Shown here piece after piece: positions 1-6,676 of a stretch of DNA of 8,137 nt. The notes beneath the pieces are model-generated. The model saw nothing but the letters and a program-made list of their open reading frames with translations. It was not told where the DNA came from and made no database searches. The position numbers and the translations under genes are program-made. The stretch lies in assembly GCA_003486675.1 (NCBI GenBank), contig DNGG01000085.1, forward strand, positions 1 to 8,137. Direction: 5' to 3'. Every line of letters starts with the position of its first letter. Position 1 is the stretch's first letter. This DNA is from Cyanobacteria bacterium UBA11372. GTDB lineage: Bacteria; Cyanobacteriota; Cyanobacteriia; Cyanobacteriales; Aerosakkonemataceae.

Positions 1-275
1 AGGGTGGAATCGGAACGACTGACGATGAGGAAATCTGCGATTCCTTCAGCTGCGATCGCAACTTTCAAGTTCTGGCATACTTCTGTGGTAACGGCGGTAG
101 CTTGATCTGGAGTTAGCGCCCTGGTATTAGTCAGCACAAAGAAAATCGGTGACTCGTCAGCCAATCCCAAGCGCAACGTTTCCACATCCCAGCGCGTCAG
201 CAGCAAGCAGCTGTGAACGGTTTGAGAGCCGGTGGGGTCGTCATCTAATACAATAATTTTGGGTTTGGTTGCCAT
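1..275 (-). CDS. Four-carbon acid sugar kinase family protein, N-terminal part (partial, runs off left edge)
   Basis: The minus-strand frame opens at ATG 275-273 and stays open to base 1, giving 91 full codons plus two bases of a Leu codon, so the 3' end lies outside the window. The protein begins MATKPKIIVLDDDPTGSQT and the window ends within SRSDSTL. The DDDPTGSQT segment (residues 11-19) and the RSDSTL segment near residue 87 match the two best conserved motifs of the N-terminal sugar-binding domain of the DUF1537 family (OtnK/DtnK/YgbK-like). Characterised members use ATP to phosphorylate four-carbon acid sugars such as threonate or erythronate; the cyanobacterial substrate is unknown to me. 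No Shine-Dalgarno sequence precedes the ATG. A 7-bp hairpin sits about 16 nt upstream. The gene is 163 bp downstream of the membrane/coiled-coil pair and is probably not functionally linked to it. Family call is good, substrate is not. Confidence 0.85.
   Translation of the reverse strand, partial: MATKPKIIVLDDDPTGSQTVHSCLLLTRWDVETLRLGLADESPIFFVLTNTRALTPDQATAVTTEVCQNLKVAIAAEGIADFLIVSRSDST
52..59. repeat. HIP1 octamer GCGATCGC
   Basis: Perfect copy of the cyanobacterial highly iterated palindrome, inside the sugar kinase coding region. Confidence 0.9.
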
Positions 276-290
276 CGTATGGGTTCGTAG

Positions 291-308
291 TGAGGACTTC
301 AGTCCTCA
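291..308. repeat. Short hairpin repeat TGAGGACT-TC-AGTCCTCA
   Basis: Near-perfect palindrome that folds as a 7-bp stem (291-297 with 302-308) closed by a TTCA loop; an A-T and a G-T pair could extend it outward. It lies in the 5' leader of the sugar kinase, 16 nt before the ATG. The core, with the adjoining TTCGTAG, resembles a hairpin repeat I recall as scattered through many cyanobacterial genomes, so it is more likely a dispersed repeat than a gene-specific operator. It has no T-tract that would make it a clear terminator. Confidence 0.6.
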
Positions 309-330
309 TTGTCTCAGGATAATTGCCAAT

Positions 331-358
331 TTCAGATTGCAGATTTCAGATTTCAGAT
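331..358. repeat. Heptamer tandem array, TTCAGAT type
   Basis: Four 7-bp units in register: TTCAGAT, TGCAGAT, TTCAGAT, TTCAGAT. Of STRR type. The reverse complement of this unit (AAATCTG/GAAATCT) recurs at 6677-6704 and 6736-6770. Confidence 0.85.
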
Positions 359-360
359 TT

Positions 361-381
361 GCTAATGGCTAAAAGCTAATG
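361..381. repeat. Heptamer tandem array, GCTAATG type
   Basis: Three 7-bp units GCTAATG, GCTAAAA, GCTAATG, seen also as a direct repeat GCTAATGG with a 14-nt period. It almost directly follows the TTCAGAT array, so the gap is a composite of different heptamers. Confidence 0.6.
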
Positions 382-398
382 GTATATCTGGAAGGATC

Positions 399-433
399 AA
401 TTACCAATTACCCATTACCAATTACCCATTACC
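399..433. repeat. Heptamer tandem array, AATTACC type
   Basis: Five 7-bp units: AATTACC, AATTACC, CATTACC, AATTACC, CATTACC. The array ends 5 bp from the stop codon (439-441) of the membrane/coiled-coil gene, so it forms its 3' flank. The same unit occurs in inverted orientation at 7625-7673. Confidence 0.9.
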
Positions 434-438
434 ATTTT

Positions 439-1125
439 TTACTTTTGCAATTTTCTCATTTCTGCTTGAACGTCTACTGCAATTTGCAGTGCATCGTTGA
501 GCAGCCGTCCGTATTCGCTGGCTTGGTCGCTGCTAGTTTGCATTGCTTGCAAGGTTCGCAAATTATTGGCAAATAGTTCTGGGTTGGTAGATATTACTTG
601 CTTGTTTTCTCTTAAAATTCTTTCGGTTTTCAAAGCGCGAACTAAATCGTCTCTGGTGAGTTGCAATCCTTCAATAACTTTGGCGCGATCGCTTAAACTT
701 GTTCCTGGGGTTCCAGCTGCTTCCAACTGGTCGTTTATATGGATGGCGTTGACAACTGCATGATATTTATCGACTTCATCGAGCAAGTTGACGAGCAACT
801 TGGAACGGTTTTTTTGACTCAACAACCACCGACCCGCCGCGACCAGAATTGGGACTACAATTAGGAGTGCGATCGCGGTGGGAATAGATGACCCCAAGGT
901 GGGAAAAATAATAAAGGTATAAATCACCCCAACAATTATGGGAGTGAGTGCCAAACCTATTAGTATTTCATTTAAGAAAAAACTCCAGCGTTTTTGGGCG
1001 TTTCGCAAAATAGAGGGTCTGAAAACATCATCTGGATCGACTCCAATCAGGCGTTTCAGTTCTCCCTTGGTAATTTCTAACCCGACTAAATCTGGTTGCA
1101 CGGAATGCCAATTCTCCTGTTTCAT
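439..1125 (-). CDS. Conserved hypothetical membrane protein with C-terminal coiled coil (copy 2 of tandem pair)
   Basis: This is a 228-residue protein that I do not recognise as a named family. Seen in the sequence: a soluble N-terminus with GLEITKGELKRL (residues 15-26), two hydrophobic segments forming a probable membrane hairpin (about 54-75 and 81-102), then a charged, mostly helical C-terminal half. That half carries INDQLEAAGTPG (130-141), LTRDDLVRALKTERILREN (156-174), NPELFANNL (181-189) and ASEYGRLLN (202-210). The same blocks occur in the gene immediately upstream, so the two are tandem paralogues. Its ATG (1125-1123) overlaps the upstream TGA as ATGA and no Shine-Dalgarno is evident, which suggests translational coupling. 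Both long segments around the membrane hairpin are probably cytoplasmic. The strong conservation of the C-terminal helices suggests that they interact, perhaps as a hetero-oligomer; that is inference. A plus-strand frame at 497-763 is only its shadow. Confidence 0.85.
   Translation of the reverse strand: MKQENWHSVQPDLVGLEITKGELKRLIGVDPDDVFRPSILRNAQKRWSFFLNEILIGLALTPIIVGVIYTFIIFPTLGSSIPTAIALLIVVPILVAAGRWLLSQKNRSKLLVNLLDEVDKYHAVVNAIHINDQLEAAGTPGTSLSDRAKVIEGLQLTRDDLVRALKTERILRENKQVISTNPELFANNLRTLQAMQTSSDQASEYGRLLNDALQIAVDVQAEMRKLQK
685..692. repeat. HIP1 octamer GCGATCGC
   Basis: Perfect HIP1 palindrome within the coiled-coil half of the membrane protein gene at 439-1125. Confidence 0.9.
869..876. 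repeat. HIP1 octamer GCGATCGC
   Basis: Perfect HIP1 palindrome in the part of the 439-1125 gene that encodes the second hydrophobic segment. Confidence 0.9.
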
Positions 1126-1766
1126 AACTGCCGATTTTGCAATTGTCTCATTTCGTCTTGGATGCTGATGCCAATTTCAAACGCTTCATTTAAAAGCCGC
1201 CCGTACTCGCTGGCTTTTTCGCCTACTTGCAAGGCTGCTAACGCGGTTAAATTATTAGCAAATAGTTCTGGATTCAGCTTGATAAAATGCTCATTCTCCC
1301 TTAAAATTCTCTCAGTTTTTAAAGCGCGGATTAAATCTTCCCGCGTTAGTTTAAGGGCTTGAATCACCCTTTCTCTTTGCTGTAATCGGACTCCGGGGTT
1401 TCCTGCGGCTTCGATTTGGTCATTAATATCGATACTTTGAATCACAGCGTTATAACGTTCTACATCTTCTATAATACTGATAAAATGACGGTTTCTGTGA
1501 CTTAAATATATCTTTATGGCATCATCAATAACTAACCAAGCTGCTAGCAGCAAATGAACTATAATTAAAAGTATACGATGGGTGGGAAAAACTTGAACTA
1601 GAAAAATACAGCTAACCGAAAGTATCCCGATGAGGCCAACTGTTTTTAATATTTCCGCTAAAAACTTACGCGGTGAAGCCGGTTTGAACACAGCATTTAC
1701 ACTCAGACCACTTAAGCGTTTGAGTTCTCCTTTAGTAATTTCTAAACCTTGTAAATCCTTTTGCAT
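1122..1766 (-). CDS. Conserved hypothetical membrane protein with C-terminal coiled coil (copy 1 of tandem pair)
   Basis: This 214-residue protein is a paralogue of the product of 439-1125. It has the same plan: GLEITKGELKRLSG at residues 7-20, two hydrophobic segments (about 41-60 and 64-81), then a helical cytoplasmic half with INDQIEAAGNPG (114-125), LTREDLIRALKTERILREN (140-158), NPELFANNL (165-173) and ASEYGRLLNEA (185-195). The membrane segments and the linker after GELKRL have diverged strongly between the copies, while the C-terminal blocks are nearly identical, so selection acts mainly on the cytoplasmic helices. The ATG is preceded by a purine run (AGAGAGAAAG, about 9 nt upstream) that may serve as a weak ribosome site. 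Its TGA overlaps the next ATG by 4 bases. It is the first gene of the pair; the 285-bp gap upstream makes a separate transcript from the glycosyltransferase likely. Function unknown. Confidence 0.85.
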   Translation of the reverse strand: MQKDLQGLEITKGELKRLSGLSVNAVFKPASPRKFLAEILKTVGLIGILSVSCIFLVQVFPTHRILLIIVHLLLAAWLVIDDAIKIYLSHRNRHFISIIEDVERYNAVIQSIDINDQIEAAGNPGVRLQQRERVIQALKLTREDLIRALKTERILRENEHFIKLNPELFANNLTALAALQVGEKASEYGRLLNEAFEIGISIQDEMRQLQNRQL

Positions 1767-1846
1767 AGTGGCGCTTTCTCTCTATCACCAACTGTTTTTG
1801 ACCGCACTCGGTGGGTATTGCGAGTCCCCCATACTCTGCATTCTAG

Positions 1847-2047
1847 CCTGCTGACGCCAAAAGCGCCGCCTATGGCGTATCACCAGAAGAGGGACTTGAA
1901 GCGACTGGCAAGCACAGCGACGATATAGAACATGTGTACTACAACGCCAAAGCCGATCGGGGATAAGCGAAGCGCATCCGTTGGCATCGCTCTAAGTTCT
2001 TGGCACAAATGTAGCACGACGAGCTGCTAGATGAATGGAGATTTTAA
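1847..2047 (+). pseudogene. Possible remnant of a lost plus-strand gene (unrecognised)
   Basis: A single plus-strand frame runs from just after TAG 1844-1846 to TAA 2045-2047, with only two internal stops (TAA 1964-1966 and TAG 2012-2014). It reads as ordinary-looking protein: about 39 residues that include PEEGLEATGKHSDDIEHVYY, then a short KRIRWHRSKFLAQM piece, then HDELLDEWRF before the last stop. I do not recognise the family. It has no start codon and no intact domain. It may be decayed coding DNA, perhaps from a mobile element, or simply a chance open frame in repeat DNA. Confidence 0.2.
1854..1878. repeat. Small inverted repeat ACGCCA...TGGCGT
   Basis: Six-base arms ACGCCA (1854-1859) and TGGCGT (1873-1878) separated by 13 nt. 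It lies downstream of the minus-strand gene ending at 2052 and could be transcribed as a weak hairpin, but no T-tract follows. More likely part of a dispersed repeat. Confidence 0.35.
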
Positions 2048-2051
2048 GGTT

Positions 2052-3626
2052 TTAATTATGGGGTTTGCGGTGCAATAATTTGACGGTAGTACCGCGAAAT
2101 TCTTTGCTGAGTTCAGTTGAGTAATGTCTGTTAATAAAATTGTGGAAAAGCTGACAATTGAAATCAATATTTAAATTCGTACACTTCTGCTGAACTACAA
2201 TCCAAATCGATTGAGGGTCATCGGTTACTTGTGACAAAGGTGCCAAAATTTCTCTTTCTTCTTTTAGCACGAATTTACGAAGATTGTAATTTTGGAAATC
2301 TTCCCCTCTGGGAATAGGTACAAGGCTATTTTGACCTGAATAGTGATAGGATAAAGTCAGGGCTGAGAGTCCAGGAAAAACTAAGATGGGTTGGTTAGGT
2401 TTTTCGTGAATCGTAATATAGTTAGCCACGCGGCTTGCATCTCCTGGTTTAGTCATTCTGCGATAAACAGACCCCAGAGAAGTGATATTAAAAAATAAAA
2501 TAACCAAAGACAAGATTAACAAAATTTTTAGGCGATAACTAGATTTTAACCAAGGAAAGATGGCAGCTTTAATGATTGAAAATGCTGAAAAAACAACTGG
2601 AATAAATAACACTGACGTATGGCGAGTTTCGATTAATTCTGCCCCGGTTACCTTGATAAATACACCCGCTAAAAAAACTATGGTAACAGATGCCATTATC
2701 CATAGAGCGATATCTTGTTGTTTCAACCACCGAGGCTTTCTATAAATGAGAAACATTAGACCAAAGATTAAACAAGCTAGTGTGTATAAAAATGCATTAT
2801 TATCTTGATAATTCCGCAGCCAAGTCCAATTGATTGGGAATATATAATTTATGGAGTTCCACATTATCACTCTTAAAGACTCTGAGATAGAAAATGTTTT
2901 TGGCACCCCCGTTGTATGTTCGGATATTTGATGCGGCACAATTAATAAAATCGGTAAAAAACCCAGGACGACAACAATTATTTCAAGTAACGATTTACGC
3001 AAAGCTCGCCAGCCCTTAAAAACTAAAAATGCTATACCCTGAGCCACTAATAAAAACGCTATAAAATATTGTGTATACAGACCCAGGATGGCAACTTCTA
3101 CATACGCCCAGCGCGCCAGTGTATTGGGTTGTTCTGACAAGTAACCATCAAAGAAAAACAACATTAATAAAGCGGACAGTAAAATAACAAAAGCGTACAC
3201 TCTAATTTCAACGGCTGCCCAAATTGTAAAAGGATTTAATGCTACAGCAGCAGTTATCCATCCTGGATGTATATCTGGTAAATATTTTTGAGATAACTTG
3301 GGCACAATAGCCAAGGTTAAGACAATACATACAATTGAAAACAGTCTGGCAAAAAATATAGAACTATTCAGCTGACGCCACAGGTTTAAAATGAGAAAAT
3401 AAGCGGGTGGTTGCAGTTCAAAGTACAGAGCCTGATTGAGAGTGTTGTAGAAATCTTGACCAGTTGTGTGCAGGGAAAAAGCTTCATCGATCCAGATATT
3501 GAGAGTAGCTGACAAAAACAGTGTAATACAAAGATTTATACCGATTAAGCCAATAACTATCCATTTTGGCTGTTGCCAACGGCTTAATAACGAGTGGGGT
3601 TTGGCAATCAAATATAACTTTTTCAT
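2052..3626 (-). CDS. GT39/ArnT-like membrane glycosyltransferase (PMT_2-type)
   Basis: This 524-residue integral membrane protein has a dozen or so hydrophobic segments between about residues 22 and 390, followed by a soluble tail of about 135 residues. Family marks: the acidic pair in IWIDEAFSLH (D47, E48) in the first external loop, where GT39/ArnT enzymes keep their catalytic acid; ELQPPAYFLILNLW (70-83); and EIRVYAF (140-146), the equivalent of the ExRxY motif common in these enzymes. Members of the family move a sugar from a polyprenyl-phosphate donor to a lipid, glycan or protein on the outer face of the plasma membrane; donor and acceptor here cannot be read from sequence. The length fits the family. 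ATG 3626-3624 follows CAATTCACCAT, with no Shine-Dalgarno. It is 121 bp downstream of the deacetylase, with a strong hairpin in between. It is not a close copy of the other glycosyltransferase in the window. Confidence 0.85.
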   Translation of the reverse strand: MKKLYLIAKPHSLLSRWQQPKWIVIGLIGINLCITLFLSATLNIWIDEAFSLHTTGQDFYNTLNQALYFELQPPAYFLILNLWRQLNSSIFFARLFSIVCIVLTLAIVPKLSQKYLPDIHPGWITAAVALNPFTIWAAVEIRVYAFVILLSALLMLFFFDGYLSEQPNTLARWAYVEVAILGLYTQYFIAFLLVAQGIAFLVFKGWRALRKSLLEIIVVVLGFLPILLIVPHQISEHTTGVPKTFSISESLRVIMWNSINYIFPINWTWLRNYQDNNAFLYTLACLIFGLMFLIYRKPRWLKQQDIALWIMASVTIVFLAGVFIKVTGAELIETRHTSVLFIPVVFSAFSIIKAAIFPWLKSSYRLKILLILSLVILFFNITSLGSVYRRMTKPGDASRVANYITIHEKPNQPILVFPGLSALTLSYHYSGQNSLVPIPRGEDFQNYNLRKFVLKEEREILAPLSQVTDDPQSIWIVVQQKCTNLNIDFNCQLFHNFINRHYSTELSKEFRGTTVKLLHRKPHN

Positions 3627-3693
3627 ATGGTGAATTGATCGCTCAAATTAATTGTTTTTCCTCAGGTGATTAAGATTGAGAATCTCATTTGAC

Positions 3694-3741
3694 CGGGATT
3701 TCATCCCAGACTATACCGTGATAGCGTGGGATGAAACCCCG
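3694..3741. repeat. Long hairpin repeat between deacetylase and glycosyltransferase
   Basis: Arms CGGGATTTCATCCCA (3694-3708) and TGGGATGAAACCCCG (3727-3741) are complementary at 14 of 15 positions, around an 18-nt loop that itself can pair CTAT with ATAG. It starts 6 bp past the deacetylase stop, the right place for a terminator or an mRNA 3'-end stabiliser. On the minus strand no T-run follows, so classical intrinsic termination is doubtful. The GGGATTTCATCCC core looks like a dispersed cyanobacterial hairpin repeat. Confidence 0.75.
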
Positions 3742-3747
3742 AGTTAG

Positions 3748-4734
3748 TTAAACTCCCACCTGACGGAAGCGGGGTTCTACCCTGGGAAGCTTGAATCGTT
3801 CAGTCGCTAACTGAGCGTGTTGCTGCATTGTTACTATCGTAAATTGATCGGATAGCAGGCCAACTAAATTACTGAGTAAGGCTAACTTTTTGCCACCGGG
3901 AATGTTCATTGCTGGGAAGAAAGATAACTCTGGAATGTCATCGCCGCCGAGAAAATCGAGCGGGTGCAATAGCAAGGAAGGTTGGGTTCCCGTTAAGCGG
4001 CAGAGTTTTAAAGCGATATCGAAATAAAGCCGCGCCAGGGATGGGTAAAATACGCTTAAATAAAGCAAATAGCTGAAATGAATCGGCACTTTAAAAATGG
4101 GCAGCGTTGTTACTGGAATTTCTATGAGTCCGCCGGTATTTAACTGCCACTGGTAGGGTTTGAGGGGTCGAAATCCTTCACCAAATGTGCCAAAAAGAGC
4201 TTTCCGCTGTTCCATTTCTTCTTGGCTCAATTTACTGGTCATAAAGTAGTAAGCTCTTGCCAATGGGCCGAGGAAAGTGGGAAATGTGGAAGCTTCGTAC
4301 TGATAGCCGCGTCGTGCTAAAACTTGCAATGTGCTGCGGGAAATGCTGAATCCTGGGCCGCGAAAGCCAATGGGTTTTTTGCCGGTGGCTTCTTCGATAT
4401 GATATTCTGCGATCGCAATCTCTTTTTCTATCTCTTCTTCAGAGTAAAGGTGTAACCAAGGTTCGTGCTTAAACGAGTGATTGCCGATTTCATGTCCCGC
4501 CTCAGCAATCGATCTGAGTGCTGCATGATTCTTTTCTAATGCCGCATCCTGACCGACGATAAAAACAGTAATTGTTAGATTTCTTTCCCCAAGAAAGTCT
4601 ATAAAACGCGGCACTACAATATCCAAGTAAGAGGGAAAAGTTTCCCACCCTGAATCTCCGTGGGTTTTCATGTAAGACCACTTGTTATCGAGATCTAGGG
4701 ATAGACTAGCAATTGGTTTCTTGTTGGCGTTCAT
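3748..4734 (-). CDS. NodB/CE4-type polysaccharide deacetylase, cytoplasmic
   Basis: This 328-residue protein carries a NodB-homology fold. Motifs in order: SLDLDNKW (residues 12-19), with D14 and D16 in place of the usual TFDD; GHEIGNHSFKHEPW (80-93), whose H86 and H90 are the metal ligands of the H-S/T-x-x-H motif; FRGPGFS (124-130), the arginine motif; EASTFPT (148-153 region); and LLLHPLDF (254-261), with H257 as the probable catalytic-base histidine. CE4 enzymes use a divalent metal to remove N- or O-acyl groups from sugars. There is no signal peptide or TM segment, so it should act in the cytoplasm on a nucleotide- or lipid-linked sugar, like ArnD or NodB, rather than on finished wall polymer. 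It sits between two membrane glycosyltransferases, which fits processing of the lipid-linked donor. No clear Shine-Dalgarno; ATG 4734-4732 gives the motif a normal N-terminus. The 166-bp gap upstream (4735-4900) shows no obvious signal. Confidence 0.88.
   Translation of the reverse strand: MNANKKPIASLSLDLDNKWSYMKTHGDSGWETFPSYLDIVVPRFIDFLGERNLTITVFIVGQDAALEKNHAALRSIAEAGHEIGNHSFKHEPWLHLYSEEEIEKEIAIAEYHIEEATGKKPIGFRGPGFSISRSTLQVLARRGYQYEASTFPTFLGPLARAYYFMTSKLSQEEMEQRKALFGTFGEGFRPLKPYQWQLNTGGLIEIPVTTLPIFKVPIHFSYLLYLSVFYPSLARLYFDIALKLCRLTGTQPSLLLHPLDFLGGDDIPELSFFPAMNIPGGKKLALLSNLVGLLSDQFTIVTMQQHAQLATERFKLPRVEPRFRQVGV
4409..4416. repeat. HIP1 octamer GCGATCGC
   Basis: Perfect HIP1 palindrome inside the deacetylase gene. 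Confidence 0.9.
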
Positions 4735-4900
4735 AATGGTCGTTTTTATCTGTTAAAGCATTAACCGTTACAACTAAAGCCAGAATCTAGGGATGGTCAA
4801 GGTTCGCGAATCGAAAAAATATTCCAGCGCTAACAAAGAAATAACTAGGAATTTTAACCCTGATGTAGATAGCCCCTGGGATATTTTCGCCTTCATAGGT

Positions 4901-6490
4901 TTATTTTTTGAGCTTGGGAGTTAATTCAAACATAACGGCTTGTTGGCATTCTCGAATCGCCGGAAATGTTCTACGTAAGTCAGATTCAAAGTCAGGCTTG
5001 CCTTTAAAATAGCCTTTTTCAGCGATAAAATATCGCGCGCCTCGCTTGCTAAGCTCGATAACGCCCTTCAAAGATTGATTTTCCGCAAAAAGATTGAAGC
5101 CCTTACGGTCTAGCCAATAAAACATGTATGGGACATTAGAGGCAACAGGCCGACCCTCCTTAAAAATACCAGGAGCCGTCGTTGCGATTAAAACGTTATC
5201 GGGAATTGCTGGCTTAAATTCTTGGGCGCATTGGTAGAGTTTTTCCATATCTTTCGCCCCCTCTGCCGTACTTTGATAAATCTGCAATGCTGGAAATAGA
5301 AAAGTTGCACACAAACATAATACTGCTAAAACAACCACCGGAGTATTCATCTGTGGCAACCAATCCCTGGTTAAATTCTTCCCCCAATTAATGGCTATAA
5401 GAGCTTCCACTCCTAACCCAATTAATAGGGCAACGGGCGGCACAGAAAATATGTGGTAGTAAATCGCCCATGCCGCACTCGTTGTGTAGGCTATAGCCAG
5501 GTAAAAAACAAAAATAGGTAACAACCAGTAGAGGCTATAAATCGCCGCCTTTTCTGACCGCGCTACCAGGATCCCAATGGCACAAATAATTAAACCCGTA
5601 GGCATCCATACATGCAAAATATCTATATAGAAAATGCCGCGAATCAAGGATGGCTGGGTAAAAAGTTTCAATCCCGCTACGTGGTTTTCATTAGAAACTC
5701 CCAGGGAGTTTCCATAGGTTAACCAGAGATGTTGGGCGTGTTTGTACCAGAGGATACCGGGCAATAAAGCAACAATTGCGAACGCCCAAAGGCGAATTTG
5801 GCGAAAGGCGATCGGTCCTTTTTCCTTCAAAACTAATAGGGCAAAAAACAGTCCAATATGAGCCGCTGGAGCTTTGGCTAAAATACACAAGGTCGTCGCG
5901 AACAAAGCTAGGCCATAGTGTTTCCAAGAATTATCGTCAAGCCAGCGAATAAAAGCATAAGCAGCGAGTAAGTAGCAGAGGAACATTAGCCCCTCTGGCT
6001 GAAGGGAATTGGAGATTTTAATCGCCAGGGGACTGAGGACAAAAAATAATGCAGCGAAGACTGTTCCCACCGGCGGCAGCAGATAACGAGCCAGTAGGAA
6101 AAAGACCGCCATTGCGCCTAGGGAAAACGAGTAAGACAGCAGGCGTCCGAATATTTCATGGTAGCCAAAGAGCTTGTAAAGAACTGCAATTAACCAAGGG
6201 TAGAGGGGAAATTCCATTTCTACATAGCCCTTGCCATCTCCTCGCCAATCAATTCTGGGGTAGAACAAATTCATCCCTTCGCGATCAAAATTTCTGGCGA
6301 TGCTACCAATATCCGTTTCCCGCCAAGATAGGAGGTTGTCTACCCCGATTGGCTGTCCTATATCTAAGGTTCTTAAAATAGCACCCAGAACGAATAGGCC
6401 AACAAGGATCGGGATAATTCTGTTAGGACTGATGTTAAAAGCCGAATTAACCGGGTTTCTGGTCAAGGTCAAATTGTTGCTCCGAGGCAT
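4901..6490 (-). CDS. GT39/ArnT-like membrane glycosyltransferase (second, divergent)
   Basis: This 529-residue multi-pass membrane protein has its first TM segment at about residues 25-42. The first external loop then holds WRETDIGSIARNF (56-68), with E58 and D60 as candidate catalytic acids, and YVEMEFPLYPWL (89-100). The LQPEGLMFLCYLLAAYAF stretch (163-180) and K206 in ILAKAPAAH are further points typical of GT39-like enzymes. Later TM segments extend to about residue 400 and are followed by a soluble, probably external tail (about 405-529). The predicted role is transfer of a sugar from polyprenyl phosphate to a surface acceptor. A purine-rich AGGGG lies about 15 nt before ATG 6490-6488, too far for an ideal Shine-Dalgarno. 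The 286-bp gap upstream is rich in heptamer repeats. Sequence around the catalytic loop differs clearly from the enzyme at 2052-3626, so the two probably use different donors or acceptors. Confidence 0.85.
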   Translation of the reverse strand: MPRSNNLTLTRNPVNSAFNISPNRIIPILVGLFVLGAILRTLDIGQPIGVDNLLSWRETDIGSIARNFDREGMNLFYPRIDWRGDGKGYVEMEFPLYPWLIAVLYKLFGYHEIFGRLLSYSFSLGAMAVFFLLARYLLPPVGTVFAALFFVLSPLAIKISNSLQPEGLMFLCYLLAAYAFIRWLDDNSWKHYGLALFATTLCILAKAPAAHIGLFFALLVLKEKGPIAFRQIRLWAFAIVALLPGILWYKHAQHLWLTYGNSLGVSNENHVAGLKLFTQPSLIRGIFYIDILHVWMPTGLIICAIGILVARSEKAAIYSLYWLLPIFVFYLAIAYTTSAAWAIYYHIFSVPPVALLIGLGVEALIAINWGKNLTRDWLPQMNTPVVVLAVLCLCATFLFPALQIYQSTAEGAKDMEKLYQCAQEFKPAIPDNVLIATTAPGIFKEGRPVASNVPYMFYWLDRKGFNLFAENQSLKGVIELSKRGARYFIAEKGYFKGKPDFESDLRRTFPAIRECQQAVMFELTPKLKK

Positions 6491-6603
6491 TTTCGTTGTA
6501 GACCCCTGATTTTTGGGTAAGACCTGTCTGTTTCTGTTCGCGATCTATGCACTCCACGATTGATAATTTATGGAAGTATTCGATCGCCAAACAGCTTACA
6601 GTA

Positions 6604-6640
6604 ATTTTAGATTTTAGATTTGATATTTTAGATTGATTTT
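6604..6640. repeat. AT-rich heptamer-like array, TTTAGAT type
   Basis: Degenerate TTTAGAT/GATATTT-like units (ATTTTAGATTTTAGATTTGA then TATTTTAGATTGATTTT). Roughly complementary to the TCAAATC arrays that follow, so an imperfect long stem around the TGCTG...CAGCA segment (6647-6663) is possible. Confidence 0.5.
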
Positions 6641-6676
6641 GTTTTTGCTGCTGGCATCAGCAACAAATCTTAAAGT

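Larger units (their letters stand above)
1767..2051. other. Intergenic region with repeat-like DNA and gene debris
   Basis: This 285-bp gap separates the coiled-coil pair from the glycosyltransferase. Its composition is more GC-rich than the other gaps and it lacks heptamer arrays. It holds a broken plus-strand frame (1847-2047), a small hairpin (1854-1878), and a stretch around 1961-1991 (ATAAGCGAAGCGCATCCG then TTGGCATCGCT) with the look of a cyanobacterial dispersed repeat. AGCGA at 1966-1970 and TCGCT at 1987-1991 form short inverted ends. I could not define a convincing promoter for the pair in it. Confidence 0.5.

Noticed and set aside
331..433. CRISPR-like array
   Set aside because: Units are 7 bp and directly abutting with no spacers; this is STRR-type tandem repetition.
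379..576. Plus-strand 65-residue open frame beginning in the AATTACC array
   Set aside because: Its start is made of heptamer repeats and the rest is antisense to the well-supported membrane/coiled-coil gene.
5691..5927. Minus-strand 78-residue frame within the glycosyltransferase
   Set aside because: Alternative frame of the same strand inside a complete gene with clear family motifs; no independent evidence.
6049..6381. Plus-strand 110-residue open frame
   Set aside because: It lies wholly antisense to the GT39-like gene at 4901-6490, has no domain pattern, and its composition is that of a reversed membrane protein gene.
2052..6490. Recent duplication of the two membrane glycosyltransferases
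   Set aside because: The catalytic loops (IDEAFS versus WRETDIG) and surrounding segments differ clearly, so they are distant family members.
6541..6600. Promoter for the 4901-6490 glycosyltransferase (TTGGCG with downstream AT-rich hexamers on the minus strand)
   Set aside because: No -10-like hexamer of good quality lies at 16-18 nt spacing; the AT-rich setting makes such matches uninformative.
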